NCBI GenBank assembly: GCA_031411495.1 | Contig: JANOBD010000137.1 | Span: forward strand, 1 to 48,186 | Source of the DNA: JANOBD01 sp031411495 | GTDB lineage: Bacteria > Planctomycetota > Phycisphaerae > Tepidisphaerales > Tepidisphaeraceae | Reading direction: 5' to 3' | DNA: 48,186 bases | In this document: in pieces, positions 24,969 to 33,559 of the stretch | Position numbering within the stretch: position 1 is the stretch's first letter | Layout: every line of letters begins with the position of its first letter | The notes under the pieces: generated by a model | Database searches by the model: none | What the model saw: only the letters and a program-made list of their open reading frames with translations | What the model was told of the DNA's origin: nothing | Position numbers and translations under genes: made by a program

Positions 24969-25949
24969 ATGAGCGCGGTGTCAAACTTTCTCCTGCGCCG
25001 CAACGACGGCGAGGACCTGTCGATTCGCCGGGTCTATCGGCACGAAATCGAATCCGCGCTCCGGCTGATCCTCGCCAAGTCCGCCGGCAGCGACGCCGAC
25101 GATTCCGTGCTGGAGTTCCTGCAGATGGCGGTGCATCGGGGGTTGGACCTGAACGCGATCTGGGTGGCCGTCGATTCGGCCGAAAATGTGCAGTGGGCGG
25201 CCCTCCCGATGCCGCTGGCCGGGCGGGCCATGCTCCTCATGACGCCGCCGCGAATGCGGCCCGGCGTCGGCGCAAAACACGTGTCGGCACTCGTCGAGAG
25301 TATCCTCGGCGACGCCCACAAGGCCGGCGTGCAGATGATCCAGGCGCTGGTCGACACCGAGCACAACGCCGTCTACCGCGCGCTGCTCGAAGGCGGCTTC
25401 GAGGAGATCGCCGAGCTGATTTATCTCACCCGCCAGATCCGCGCCCCCCTCGCCGGGCGGCTCGTGCCGGAAAAATACACGCTCTGGACCTACTCGCCCG
25501 CGACCCACGCTCGCTTCAGCCGGTGTATCGAGCGGTCGTACATCAACAGCCAGGATTGTCCGGGCCTCAACGGAAAGCGCGAGATGGAGGACATCATCGC
25601 CGGCCACAAGGCTGCGGGCGAGTTCGACCCCGACCTCTGGACGCTCGCCAGCGACGCGAGCGGCGAGGACGTCGGCGTCATGCTCCTCAACCGACTGCAG
25701 AACCGCGAAGGATACGAGCTTGTCTACATCGGACTCGTCCCCGAGGCACGCGGCAGCGGACTGGCCGATGCGCTGCTGCGGACCGCGTTCAATCAGCTCC
25801 ACGGCGAGGGCGGCAGCACCATCGTCGCCGCGTGCGACGCCAACAACGCACCCGCTCGGAAGCTCTACTACCGCCACGGCTTCGGCTACCTCTACACCCG
25901 GCACGCGCTGGTGAAGGAACTTGGACTGCCGGTACAGCCCGATCACTGA
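24969..25949 (+). CDS. Double GNAT-domain N-acetyltransferase
   Basis: A 326-residue protein with two GNAT folds in tandem, similar in plan to mycothiol-synthase-type enzymes. The C-terminal half has the clearest acetyl-CoA motif: LVPEARGSGLADALL, which matches the Q/RxxGxG/A loop, followed by IVAACDANNAPARKLYYRHGF, typical of motif B. The N-terminal half is degenerate. The start ATG 24969 is preceded by TGAGGCGG. The acceptor is unknown. It reads divergently from the secreted protein gene, with the 21-bp repeats between them, which might control either gene. Confidence 0.82.
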   Translation: MSAVSNFLLRRNDGEDLSIRRVYRHEIESALRLILAKSAGSDADDSVLEFLQMAVHRGLDLNAIWVAVDSAENVQWAALPMPLAGRAMLLMTPPRMRPGVGAKHVSALVESILGDAHKAGVQMIQALVDTEHNAVYRALLEGGFEEIAELIYLTRQIRAPLAGRLVPEKYTLWTYSPATHARFSRCIERSYINSQDCPGLNGKREMEDIIAGHKAAGEFDPDLWTLASDASGEDVGVMLLNRLQNREGYELVYIGLVPEARGSGLADALLRTAFNQLHGEGGSTIVAACDANNAPARKLYYRHGFGYLYTRHALVKELGLPVQPDH

Positions 25950-25982
25950 CCGGCTGGATCAGTGCAATGTGCAGCACCGCGA

Positions 25983-27899
25983 TCACGCGCCCGGCTGGGT
26001 CGCGGGGTCGGTCGATTCTGGATTCTCGTCTTCTGAGGCATCCACCTCCGGCGCGCGAACGGTGGGGTAGAGGATCCAGTCGCCATCGAACCGCTTGGGA
26101 CTCTGCCCGATCGCGAGTTCCGAACCGTTGAGCTCGGAAGAAATGCGTTTCGCGCCGGTCTTGAGGAACGGAGCCACGCCGCCGTCGTCATTCAGGTCCA
26201 CGCCGATCGAGTACACCACGGGCTTGCCATCCCGCACCGCGTATCGCATCGGCTGGCCGTCGCACGGATCGAGCGGGACGCTCGGCAGATACAGCGGAGA
26301 TAGCTCGGCGAGTGTGGCGGGATAGTGGCCGGTTTTGCGACGGAACAGTTCCAGCGCGATGCCCACCTGCACGGCGTCACGCTGCACCAAAAATCGCTCG
26401 GCGGTGAGGCTTGCACGATCCAGTGAGGGGAGCAAGATGGCCAAAAGGGCGTAGCGGTAGCTTTTCAGAAACGAGGATTTGAGTTCGAGCGCGTCAACGT
26501 CGGCGATTTCATCTCGCCTTTCACGCCACGGACGATCGATGTTCCGCTGCATCCGATCCATCGCCTGGTTGTATTTCTCCGTCAGATCCTTCCGCGAGGC
26601 GCTCAGCAGGGCGGCGGCTGGGCTGAGCGCGTATTTCGCGACTTCGATGCCCGCGTTTTGCCTAAACGTCGGGATCGTCGAATTCGAGATCATCTGAATG
26701 TTGGCGATCCCCTGTGCCGAGAGGTGGCCGTCGCCATGCCCGTCATCCGTGTAAACGCGCTGTACCATGTCCTGAAACACGAGCCGTTCGACGTCGAAAC
26801 TCATCACGTCGCTCGGCTTGTAATGAACGGCGTTCTGATGCGCTAGTTGGGTGAGTTGCTCCTCACTCAACAGGTCCGGATGATCGGTCAGCATGCGCTC
26901 GATCTGGTCCAGACGCGTCGTTTCGATGCCGATCTCGACGAGGTAGCTCACGACGACGCCCGGGGCGCGAGAATGATTGGCGGCCTTGCGGATTTCATCG
27001 ATGCGCCGCATCCAACGATTCGCGTCTTTCTCATCCGCGGCGAGCCGTGCGTCGGCCGCGACCATGTAAGCGGCCGAGCGCAGGCCGTTAAGCTGTGGAA
27101 GCAGGACCGAGATGAACGCGTGGTGAAATGGATCGCTCGGATTCGTGACTGGTTGCGCGAGATCTTTGATCTCGCGTACTGAGCCTTCCGGACCATAAAC
27201 GAATCCCATCGAACGCCGCGCCGTCGCCTGATCGATCAGCGAAAGTACCTGATGATTCGACTTCAGCCAAGCCACGATGGTCGGCCAATTCCTCTCGCTC
27301 GCGCTCACGTAGCCATCGAATATGCGAGTCTTCAACTGCGGATCATTTCCCAATGTCTCTGCGACCTTGTTGTAAAGGGGCCAGGCGCGTTGATCTGCAG
27401 GGATTTGAAGAATGGGCTCGTTCAGTTTGGCGATGTAATCGACGCTGACGTTCGGCTTGCCGTTCGAGTAGTACACCGCCAACCCGATATAAACGACGAT
27501 CAAGACGCCCAGCGCGCGGCGAACGAAGCGGAACGCGTGCCACAACAGCGAGCGGTTGCGGATCTTGGCGCGGCGGATGAGCCTCGCCGCCGCCGTGAGA
27601 TCGCCGAAGGCGCGGATGAGCATGTCGGGCGCGACGCCGGCGTCTCTTCCATCGGCGAAGTGCGCGATCAGCTCGCGCGCCACGTCGACACGCTCATCGT
27701 TCCGCAAGCGCGTGCGCTTGCAGATCTCGGCGACGAGCGCGCGGGTCGGTGCATCGAGCCCGCTGGCGAAGATGATCGTCTCGGGCGAGTGACCCGCGGA
27801 CAAGCGGCCACGGAACAGTTCGGTAAGCGTCGTGCGGCGCAGGCGCGTCAATAGCGACGGCCTGGAGGCGGGCGACGACTGATATTCGAAAGCGGACAT
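25983..27899 (-). CDS. Membrane-anchored protein with permease-prefix-like N-terminus, PadR-linked
   Basis: A 638-residue protein. Residues about 55-110 form a helical segment (VDVARELIAHFADG, then MLIRAFGD) like the prefix domain found before permeases in PadR-linked systems. One membrane helix follows (126-144). The large outer part is helical, and the tail FRRKTGHYPATLAELSPLYLP with YAVRDGKPVVYSIGVDLNDDGG resembles the C-terminal region of type II pseudopilins of the GspG type, a pattern common in planctomycete proteins. It starts 33 nt after the PadR stop with a GAGG site. Function is unknown; it is probably a surface sensor or regulated membrane protein under PadR control. Confidence 0.62.
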   Translation of the reverse strand: MSAFEYQSSPASRPSLLTRLRRTTLTELFRGRLSAGHSPETIIFASGLDAPTRALVAEICKRTRLRNDERVDVARELIAHFADGRDAGVAPDMLIRAFGDLTAAARLIRRAKIRNRSLLWHAFRFVRRALGVLIVVYIGLAVYYSNGKPNVSVDYIAKLNEPILQIPADQRAWPLYNKVAETLGNDPQLKTRIFDGYVSASERNWPTIVAWLKSNHQVLSLIDQATARRSMGFVYGPEGSVREIKDLAQPVTNPSDPFHHAFISVLLPQLNGLRSAAYMVAADARLAADEKDANRWMRRIDEIRKAANHSRAPGVVVSYLVEIGIETTRLDQIERMLTDHPDLLSEEQLTQLAHQNAVHYKPSDVMSFDVERLVFQDMVQRVYTDDGHGDGHLSAQGIANIQMISNSTIPTFRQNAGIEVAKYALSPAAALLSASRKDLTEKYNQAMDRMQRNIDRPWRERRDEIADVDALELKSSFLKSYRYALLAILLPSLDRASLTAERFLVQRDAVQVGIALELFRRKTGHYPATLAELSPLYLPSVPLDPCDGQPMRYAVRDGKPVVYSIGVDLNDDGGVAPFLKTGAKRISSELNGSELAIGQSPKRFDGDWILYPTVRAPEVDASEDENPESTDPATQPGA

Positions 27900-27931
27900 G
27901 AGGAACCTCGCATCGAAAATGGCGGACCCGA

Positions 27932-28270
27932 TCAGCCGCCGACGATCCCGAGCCTGGTCATTGCGACGCTGAGCGCTTCCCACTGCTCGCGGTCGCGGGC
28001 AAGCTGTTTCTTGCCCTTGTCGGTGAGGCGGTAGTACTTGCGGGGTCGGCCCGACTCGGTGTCGAGCGTGACCTGCCGACTGACGATCAGGCCTTTGGCC
28101 TCAAGGTTGTAGAGCAGGGGGTAAAGCGTCGCCTGTCCCATCGCCAGCACGCCGGCGGAGCGTTCTTCGAGCAGTTGGATGAGTTCGTACCCGTACCGCT
28201 CGCCGCCTTCGAGAAGGCGCAGCACGGCCGTCGGCCCGGCCCCGCGCATCAATTCACGTTCGATTCGCAT
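27932..28270 (-). CDS. PadR family transcriptional regulator
   Basis: A 112-residue winged-helix repressor of the PadR family. The segment LRLLEGGERYGYELIQLLEERS holds the DNA-recognition helix region with the family GYEL motif; MGQATLYPLLYNLEAKGLI is the second diagnostic piece, and RKYYRLTDKGKKQL forms the wing. PadR proteins repress their own operons and are released by ligands or phenolic or lipid stress. ATG 28270 is preferred because AGGAG lies about 8 nt before it. The gene's own promoter carries a perfect palindrome that fits PadR boxes. It is followed by the membrane protein, its likely target. Confidence 0.93.
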   Translation of the reverse strand: MRIERELMRGAGPTAVLRLLEGGERYGYELIQLLEERSAGVLAMGQATLYPLLYNLEAKGLIVSRQVTLDTESGRPRKYYRLTDKGKKQLARDREQWEALSVAMTRLGIVGG

Positions 28271-28291
28271 GATGGACTCCTGTGTCACAGG

Positions 28292-28322
28292 ATACTATGT
28301 GTGACATAGTATGAAATGTCAA
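28292..28322 (-). promoter_or_regulatory. PadR-box promoter
   Basis: The palindrome ATACTATGT-GTG-ACATAGTAT occupies 28292-28312 and contains TATGT and ACATA half-sites, the form seen in PadR operators (ATGT...ACAT). On the minus strand a consensus -35 TTGACA (28322-28317) lies 17 nt before a -10 CATAGT (28299-28294), so the palindrome covers the spacer and -10. Autorepression by the PadR product is the natural reading. Confidence 0.75.
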
Positions 28323-28419
28323 CGCGAATTTTGCGGCACGGCTCTCCGAGACGTGATTTCAATTTCGCAGCTTCACGTGCCGAAGGCCCGCGCCATAATC
28401 GGTTGCGAATAGAGAGCTG

Positions 28420-29391
28420 TTAGCGTGCAACCCAGCCGAAGTTGATCCACTGATGTGCGAACGTTCCGTCCGCGAAAAGGTCGACGATGGTGTAACCGTT
28501 CTGCACTTCCTGGAAAGGCCCGCGCCACCAGCCGCCGCTGACCGCGGGGTTGCAGAGGTAGGTGATTCCCAGGTAATCCACGCGATCGGTCAGATGAATG
28601 TGGCCGCTGAGGCAGAGTTTGATGTTCGCGTGTTTCGCGAACAGATCCTTGAGCTTGCGAGCGTCGATGTGCAGGAGCGCGCGGCTGATGCTCCAGCGTG
28701 GCTTGGGGAACGGCGCGGTGGTCGGGCCCGTCTCACTGAACATCAGCGCGCAGAACGAGATGATCGGGATGTGGGAGACGATGAGGATCGGCGTCGTCGC
28801 TGGCGTCGATTTCAGGTCGTTCTCAAGCCACTCGAACTGCTCATCATCGATCTGCGCGACGTACGCGCCGCCGTCGTATTGCGTGCTGTCGAGGACGATG
28901 ATGTGCCAGCCGTTCTGGTTCACGCTGTAGTAGCGACGATCGAGCTTGAAGACGTCGAGCGCCCACGCCTTGCCGTACTCGGGCTCGTTGCCGGTGGTTT
29001 CGGATTTCTTCGGGTCGGCCCAGCCCCAGATGTCGTGGTTGCCGATCACGTGGAGGATGGGCTTGGAGATTTCCTGTTTGACGATCTGCGTCCAAAGATC
29101 GAACTGCGTCTTCACGCGGTCGCGCGGCTTGGCGAGCGCATCCATGACCTGGTCTCCGCCGGCGATAAAGAGGTCGGGCGCATGGTTCGCGATCGCGTGC
29201 GAGATGCAGGCGCGAAGGCCCTCATCCGCTCCGTGCTCGGGCTGGACGTGGGCGTCTGTGAGGTGGGCGATGCGGAGGGAGCGATTTGGCGGCCCTGACG
29301 AGCCCGCCTGAGCGAACAGCGATGCTGGAATGAGGGTCGCGCCGGCAGCAACTGAGGCGCGTGAAATCAATTCTCGGCGGGTGAAGGACAT
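28420..29391 (-). CDS. Tat-exported metallophosphoesterase
   Basis: A 323-residue calcineurin-like phosphoesterase. It starts with a twin-arginine signal (SFTRRELISR with a hydrophobic core to about residue 28), so it is exported folded. The metal motifs are all present: LTDAHV (D46, H48), GGDQVMD (D80), GNHDIWG (N118, H119), VSHIPI and LSGHIHLTD. Such enzymes cleave phosphomonoesters or diesters with a two-metal centre. The start ATG is fixed by an ideal GGAGGT ribosome site 5 nt before it. It reads away from the MqnC gene, from which it is separated by about 100 nt. The substrate is unknown. Confidence 0.92.
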   Translation of the reverse strand: MSFTRRELISRASVAAGATLIPASLFAQAGSSGPPNRSLRIAHLTDAHVQPEHGADEGLRACISHAIANHAPDLFIAGGDQVMDALAKPRDRVKTQFDLWTQIVKQEISKPILHVIGNHDIWGWADPKKSETTGNEPEYGKAWALDVFKLDRRYYSVNQNGWHIIVLDSTQYDGGAYVAQIDDEQFEWLENDLKSTPATTPILIVSHIPIISFCALMFSETGPTTAPFPKPRWSISRALLHIDARKLKDLFAKHANIKLCLSGHIHLTDRVDYLGITYLCNPAVSGGWWRGPFQEVQNGYTIVDLFADGTFAHQWINFGWVAR

Positions 29392-29493
29392 GAGACCTCC
29401 ATGCTTGTGAGCAGATTATCGCAGGAAAGGCACGCCATCGACGATCTTTCAAACTCTCCGAAACAAGTTTCACGGCGTTCTGAAACCTCTAAG

Positions 29494-30996
29494 ATGTCTG
29501 CTGCCATGCCAAAGCTCAGTTTCGACATCGATCCGATCCTCGCCGGCCGAGCCCGGCTGACCAACGCGCAGGCGCGGGAACTTCATCAGAACGTTTCCCT
29601 CCACGACCTGGGCCAGTGGGCCAAGGCCGTCAGCGATCGGCTCCATCCCGAGGACTACCGCACCTACGTCATCGACCGGAACATCAACTACACCAACGTC
29701 TGTACGGCCAAGTGTACCTTCTGCGGCTTCCGGCGCGATCACGAAGATGCGGACTCGTATACCCTCAGCTTTGAAAAGATCGGCGAGAAGATTCAGGAAC
29801 TCGTTTCCATCGGCGGGACGCAGATCCTCATGCAGGGCGGCATGAACGACCGCCTGCCGATCGAGTGGTACGAAGACCTGCTGCGGTTCATCCGCACGAA
29901 CTTTCCGTCCGTCCACATCCACGCGTTCAGTCCGCCGGAGTTTGTGGAGTTCGAGAAGTTCTTCGGCATGGACGTGCGGGACATTCTTCGCCGGTTCAAG
30001 GCCGCCGGACTGAAGACCGTGCCCGGCGGCGGCGGCGAGATCTTCGCGCCGCGCGTCCGCAAACGCATCGGCTCGATCAAGTGCAGCGGCGACGACTGGC
30101 TTCGCGTCATGCGCGTCTGCCACGAAGAAGGAATGAATACCTCGTGCACGATGATGATCGGCCACATCGAAACGGTCGGCGAGCGAATCGAACACATGAG
30201 CGCGTTGCGCGACATGCAGGACTACGCCCGCGCGCTCGCGCCCTCTCCGGAGAACGCCTGTTCGTCGCCGACGTGTGCGATGCACCACGACTTCACCGAC
30301 AACCCGACGGCCCAGAAACATCCCGGCGTCTTCGCGAAGAGCCCGTTCGATCCGACAACCGTTCGTGGCGACGCGACGTTTGGCCAATACACCGCCTTCA
30401 TTCACTGGCCTTTCCAACGCGAGAACGTCCCGCTCGGGCGAGCAAAGGAATACGACCCGACGATTCACGGCGACTTCGACTCACTCACCAACGAAGACGT
30501 GGTTCGTGGCCGGGTCGTTCGCAGCGTCGGCGCGGATGAATACCTGCGGATGCTCGCGATCGCTCGGATCTACTTCGACAACATCCCGAACCTCCAGAGC
30601 AGCTGGGTCACGATGGGGCCGAAGATCGGCCAGCTCGCGCTCTACTTCGGCGCCAACGACATGGGCGGCGCGATGATGGAGGAAAACGTCGTCAGCGCCG
30701 CCGGCACGACTTACAAGCTCGCGGTTCGAGAGTTGTGCCGCCTCGTGCGCGACGCCGGCTGGGTGCCGGCGCAGCGCGATCAGTATTACAGTGTCGTGAA
30801 GCGTTGGGACGGAGCCGATTCTCCCGACTTTCTTCCCGATCCGAGCGCAACGACACGCGATGTGAAGCAGATGGACGACAAGACATGGATCGGCACCGCG
30901 CCAGGCCTCGCAGGCGGCAACCAGACGATTACCGAGCGAGCAGAAGGCCCCGACCAGGCTCGGAAGCTGCAATTGACGGTACTCGGCGAAAATTGA
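29494..30996 (+). CDS. mqnC: Dehypoxanthine futalosine cyclase (MqnC), with insertion
   Basis: A 500-residue radical SAM enzyme that cyclises dehypoxanthinyl futalosine in the futalosine route to menaquinone. VCTAKCTFCGF (C70, C74, C77) is the CxxxCxxC cluster site. TQILMQGGMNDRLPIEWYEDLLRF and later IPNLQSSWVTMGPKIGQLAL with GAMMEENVVSAAG match MqnC rather than MqnE. Typical MqnC has about 370 residues. This copy carries an insertion of about 50 residues at 246-295 (including C256, C261, H264 and H265) and a C-terminal extension of about 40. The start is ATG 29494 or 29506; neither has a clear ribosome site. No other mqn gene is in the window. Confidence 0.9.
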   Translation: MSAAMPKLSFDIDPILAGRARLTNAQARELHQNVSLHDLGQWAKAVSDRLHPEDYRTYVIDRNINYTNVCTAKCTFCGFRRDHEDADSYTLSFEKIGEKIQELVSIGGTQILMQGGMNDRLPIEWYEDLLRFIRTNFPSVHIHAFSPPEFVEFEKFFGMDVRDILRRFKAAGLKTVPGGGGEIFAPRVRKRIGSIKCSGDDWLRVMRVCHEEGMNTSCTMMIGHIETVGERIEHMSALRDMQDYARALAPSPENACSSPTCAMHHDFTDNPTAQKHPGVFAKSPFDPTTVRGDATFGQYTAFIHWPFQRENVPLGRAKEYDPTIHGDFDSLTNEDVVRGRVVRSVGADEYLRMLAIARIYFDNIPNLQSSWVTMGPKIGQLALYFGANDMGGAMMEENVVSAAGTTYKLAVRELCRLVRDAGWVPAQRDQYYSVVKRWDGADSPDFLPDPSATTRDVKQMDDKTWIGTAPGLAGGNQTITERAEGPDQARKLQLTVLGEN

Positions 30997-31031
30997 TCGC
31001 GATGACAATCCTGCCGCGATAGAGTTCCGGC

Positions 31032-32660
31032 ATGCGATCGTTCACCACCGGTGCCCTGTGCGCTGCGGCAATCCTCAGTTTCGTGTCTTTGATACAGGCG
31101 CAGGCGTTCACGCGAGTCGTGTCGTTCGGCGATAGCTTGTCCGATGTCGGCAATGTCGCGTCGCAGACCTTCGGGGCGTCGCCTGGGTCGAACTACTACA
31201 GCAATCGATTCTCGAATGGTCCGCTCTGGATCGACAATCTTTCCTCGCGGTTGAATCTCGGTGCTTCTGTAAACAGTCGAGGCGGCGGGTACAACTACGC
31301 GACAGGCGGCTCGCGCAGCGGCACGGGATACGTCTCGCCGTTCATCTTTGTGAACCTCCCGAACGCGGGACAACAGGTGACCGACTATCTCGCCGCACGA
31401 ACGCCGGGTGCGGATGAGCTGTTCACGATCTGGACCGGCGGCAACGACTTCCTCGACGGCCAGACGAACCCCACGATTCCGGCCGACAACGTGCAGACGC
31501 TGCTCAATCGGCTCGCCACCGCGGGCGCGAAGAACATCGTCGTCTCAAATCTGCCGCCCCTGGGCGAAACGCCTCGCTATAACACGACAACAAATCGCGC
31601 GACGATGAACACTCGCTCATCGCAGTTCAACGCGGCGCTTTCGACGCGGCTCGACTCGTTTGCCGCGGCGAATTCGAACGTGAACCTCTTCCGCGTTGAT
31701 GTGGAGGGATTCTTCACGCAGGTGTTGGCCAACCCCTCGGCGTATGGCTTCACGAACGTGACCGGTCGAGCGCTCAACGGCAGCACGGTGGTTTCGAATC
31801 CCGATCAATACGCGTTCTACGACGATGTTCACCCGACGCGCGTCGCGCATGCCATGCTCGGCACGCTCGCGCTCGACGCCGTTACGACACGGCGGTTCGT
31901 GGGCGCTTCGTCGGTCAACGACAACTGGTCGGTCGCGAGCAACTGGTCGGCGGCGCGCGTGCCCGATGGGACGTCGCTCGTCACATTCGATACGGCGACG
32001 GCACATCTCACCAGCGCGAAGGCCGCTCGCCGGCTCGACCTGAAGGCGGGCGGTCGAATCACGATGGATGTCGGCGCGAGTGGAGCCGGCGGAAAGCTGA
32101 CGCTCTCGCAGGACGCGAAACTGAGCGGCGAGATCGCCGTCGGTTTCCTCGGCGCATACATCGGGCTGCCGGGCGAGTCGTACTCGCTTCTCACGTTCGC
32201 CAGCGCCACCGGCGCGCCGACGCTCGTAAACGCGACGGGATTCGCCGGGCTGATGCTCAATCCCGTGCAGGCCACAACGTCATTGAGCGTTCGACTCTCT
32301 GCCACGACCGGCGACGCGAACCTGGACGGCTCGATCGACTTCGACGATCTGCTTACGCTCGCGCAGCATTATGAGAACCCGGCCAATCAGACCTGGCTCG
32401 ACGGCGACTTTACCAATGACGCGTCCGTCAATTTTGATGACCTGCTGCTGCTGGCGCAGAACTACAGCGCGACCCTGCCCGCCGGCGGGTTGTCGCAAGG
32501 CGAAATGAGCGCGCTCGGCCAGTCGTTTTCTTCGGACTTCGCACTGGCGCGGTCTCTGGTTCCGGAACCGTCGGTCTCGGCCGCATCAATTGCGCTCCTG
32601 TCGGCTTCCGGTCGACGTAGACGACCTGGGTGGATCATGCGGGCTCGCATCGACTATTGA
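31032..32660 (+). CDS. Exported GDSL esterase/lipase with dockerin and VPEP tail
   Basis: A 542-residue secreted protein. A signal peptide (to about residue 24) precedes an SGNH hydrolase domain to about 285: SFGDSLSDVGN (S35 nucleophile), GGNDFLDG (block III) and YDDVHPT (block V with catalytic Asp and His). Then comes a beta module around WSVASNWSAARVPDG and a two-part dockerin-like domain from about residue 427: GDANLDGSIDFDDLLTLAQHY and a second VNFDDLLLLAQNY copy. The tail has FALARSLVPEP followed by an 11-residue hydrophobic run, then RRRR. The tail matches three other proteins of this window. The start follows AGAG and is 35 nt after mqnC. Confidence 0.9.
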   Translation: MRSFTTGALCAAAILSFVSLIQAQAFTRVVSFGDSLSDVGNVASQTFGASPGSNYYSNRFSNGPLWIDNLSSRLNLGASVNSRGGGYNYATGGSRSGTGYVSPFIFVNLPNAGQQVTDYLAARTPGADELFTIWTGGNDFLDGQTNPTIPADNVQTLLNRLATAGAKNIVVSNLPPLGETPRYNTTTNRATMNTRSSQFNAALSTRLDSFAAANSNVNLFRVDVEGFFTQVLANPSAYGFTNVTGRALNGSTVVSNPDQYAFYDDVHPTRVAHAMLGTLALDAVTTRRFVGASSVNDNWSVASNWSAARVPDGTSLVTFDTATAHLTSAKAARRLDLKAGGRITMDVGASGAGGKLTLSQDAKLSGEIAVGFLGAYIGLPGESYSLLTFASATGAPTLVNATGFAGLMLNPVQATTSLSVRLSATTGDANLDGSIDFDDLLTLAQHYENPANQTWLDGDFTNDASVNFDDLLLLAQNYSATLPAGGLSQGEMSALGQSFSSDFALARSLVPEPSVSAASIALLSASGRRRRPGWIMRARIDY

Positions 32661-32680
32661 ATGAGCCAGATGCATTCCGA

Positions 32681-32741
32681 CCGGCCGCTGCAAATGAGAA
32701 TGAGCTTCGCCGACTGGCGCCGCCTGCTATGCTGCGGCCGG
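32681..32741 (+). promoter_or_regulatory. Hairpin covering the ribosome site of the next gene
   Basis: CCGGCCGC (32681-32688) and GCGGCCGG (32734-32741) are perfect complements around a 45-nt loop, with three more pairs inside after one mismatch. The right arm touches the GGAGG ribosome site (32740-32744) of the gene starting at 32753. It may limit translation, or end the transcript of the esterase. No T-tract follows. Confidence 0.45.
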
Positions 32742-32752
32742 AGGCTTAGGAG

Positions 32753-33559
32753 ATGCGGCGAGTGATCAAGTTGTCCGCGAAGGTCGCGCTGCCGTTTGCG
32801 GCAATCGTCCTGATCGCGTCGCGCGCGGAAGCCGAGCCGGCGCTCATCCACATCACCGGGAACGTGATCTTTCCGGCCAGTTCGAATCTCATCATGGAGT
32901 TTGCCGGCCCGGCGCGCGGGAGCGAGTACGATGCGATGGATGTTGACGGGACGATCGTCCTCCGTGGCGGTCTGTCGCTGGAACGGCTCGGCGGATATGT
33001 GCCCGCGTATCTCACGCCGCACCACATCGTCGCGGCCGGAACGCGGGATGGCGTGTTTCGCAGCGTGAACGGAATCACCGTATCGCCGACACGATCGCTC
33101 GCCGTGACCTACCTCGCCGATGACATCTTCGTCACGGCCACGTTGCCGGGGGATGCTGACGTGGACGGCGATGTCGATTTTGATGATCTCCTCACGCTCG
33201 CCCAGCACTACGAACAGCCAGGACAGCAGACCTGGCAGGCCGGCGACTTTACCGGCAATGCGCTGGCGAACTTCGACGATCTGCTGATCCTCGCGCAGAA
33301 CTACGGCGGCAGCGTGCTGAGGCGCGGAGGCGACGGCGATTTCAGGAACGAACTTCGCGAATCATTCTCGAACGACTTCGCGTTGGCACAATCACTCGTC
33401 CCTGAGCCGGCCGTTCTATCGGGCTGCCTTCTGGCGATCTCGCTGAAACGAGTTCGTCGTTCGCGGGAGGGAGCGCCTGCGTACGGAGTGATCAGGTCAC
33501 GACCTCATTCGTCGCATCAGGCGGGCCGCCTTCCTGGAAAATCTGCTCGATCGCGCTGA
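32753..33559 (+). CDS. Exported dockerin/VPEP protein
   Basis: A 268-residue secreted protein with a signal peptide (to about residue 27, ASRAEA). About 100 residues of beta-rich sequence of unknown function precede a dockerin-like pair (GDADVDGDVDFDDLLTLAQHY, about 134; NFDDLLILAQNY, about 168) and FALAQSLVPEP near 217. The VPEP is followed by a 12-residue hydrophobic run and basic residues. A further 28 residues extend beyond the basic cluster where proteins of this type normally end, and they overlap the last 68 nt of the convergent kynureninase gene, so an original stop may have been lost. GGAGG lies 8 nt before the ATG. Confidence 0.78.
   Translation: MRRVIKLSAKVALPFAAIVLIASRAEAEPALIHITGNVIFPASSNLIMEFAGPARGSEYDAMDVDGTIVLRGGLSLERLGGYVPAYLTPHHIVAAGTRDGVFRSVNGITVSPTRSLAVTYLADDIFVTATLPGDADVDGDVDFDDLLTLAQHYEQPGQQTWQAGDFTGNALANFDDLLILAQNYGGSVLRRGGDGDFRNELRESFSNDFALAQSLVPEPAVLSGCLLAISLKRVRRSREGAPAYGVIRSRPHSSHQAGRLPGKSARSR

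Noticed and set aside
24746..25003. Peptide repeat VGDVSRP in a leftward 85-codon frame
   Set aside because: It only reflects the 21-bp DNA repeat (seven codons per unit) and has no supported start.
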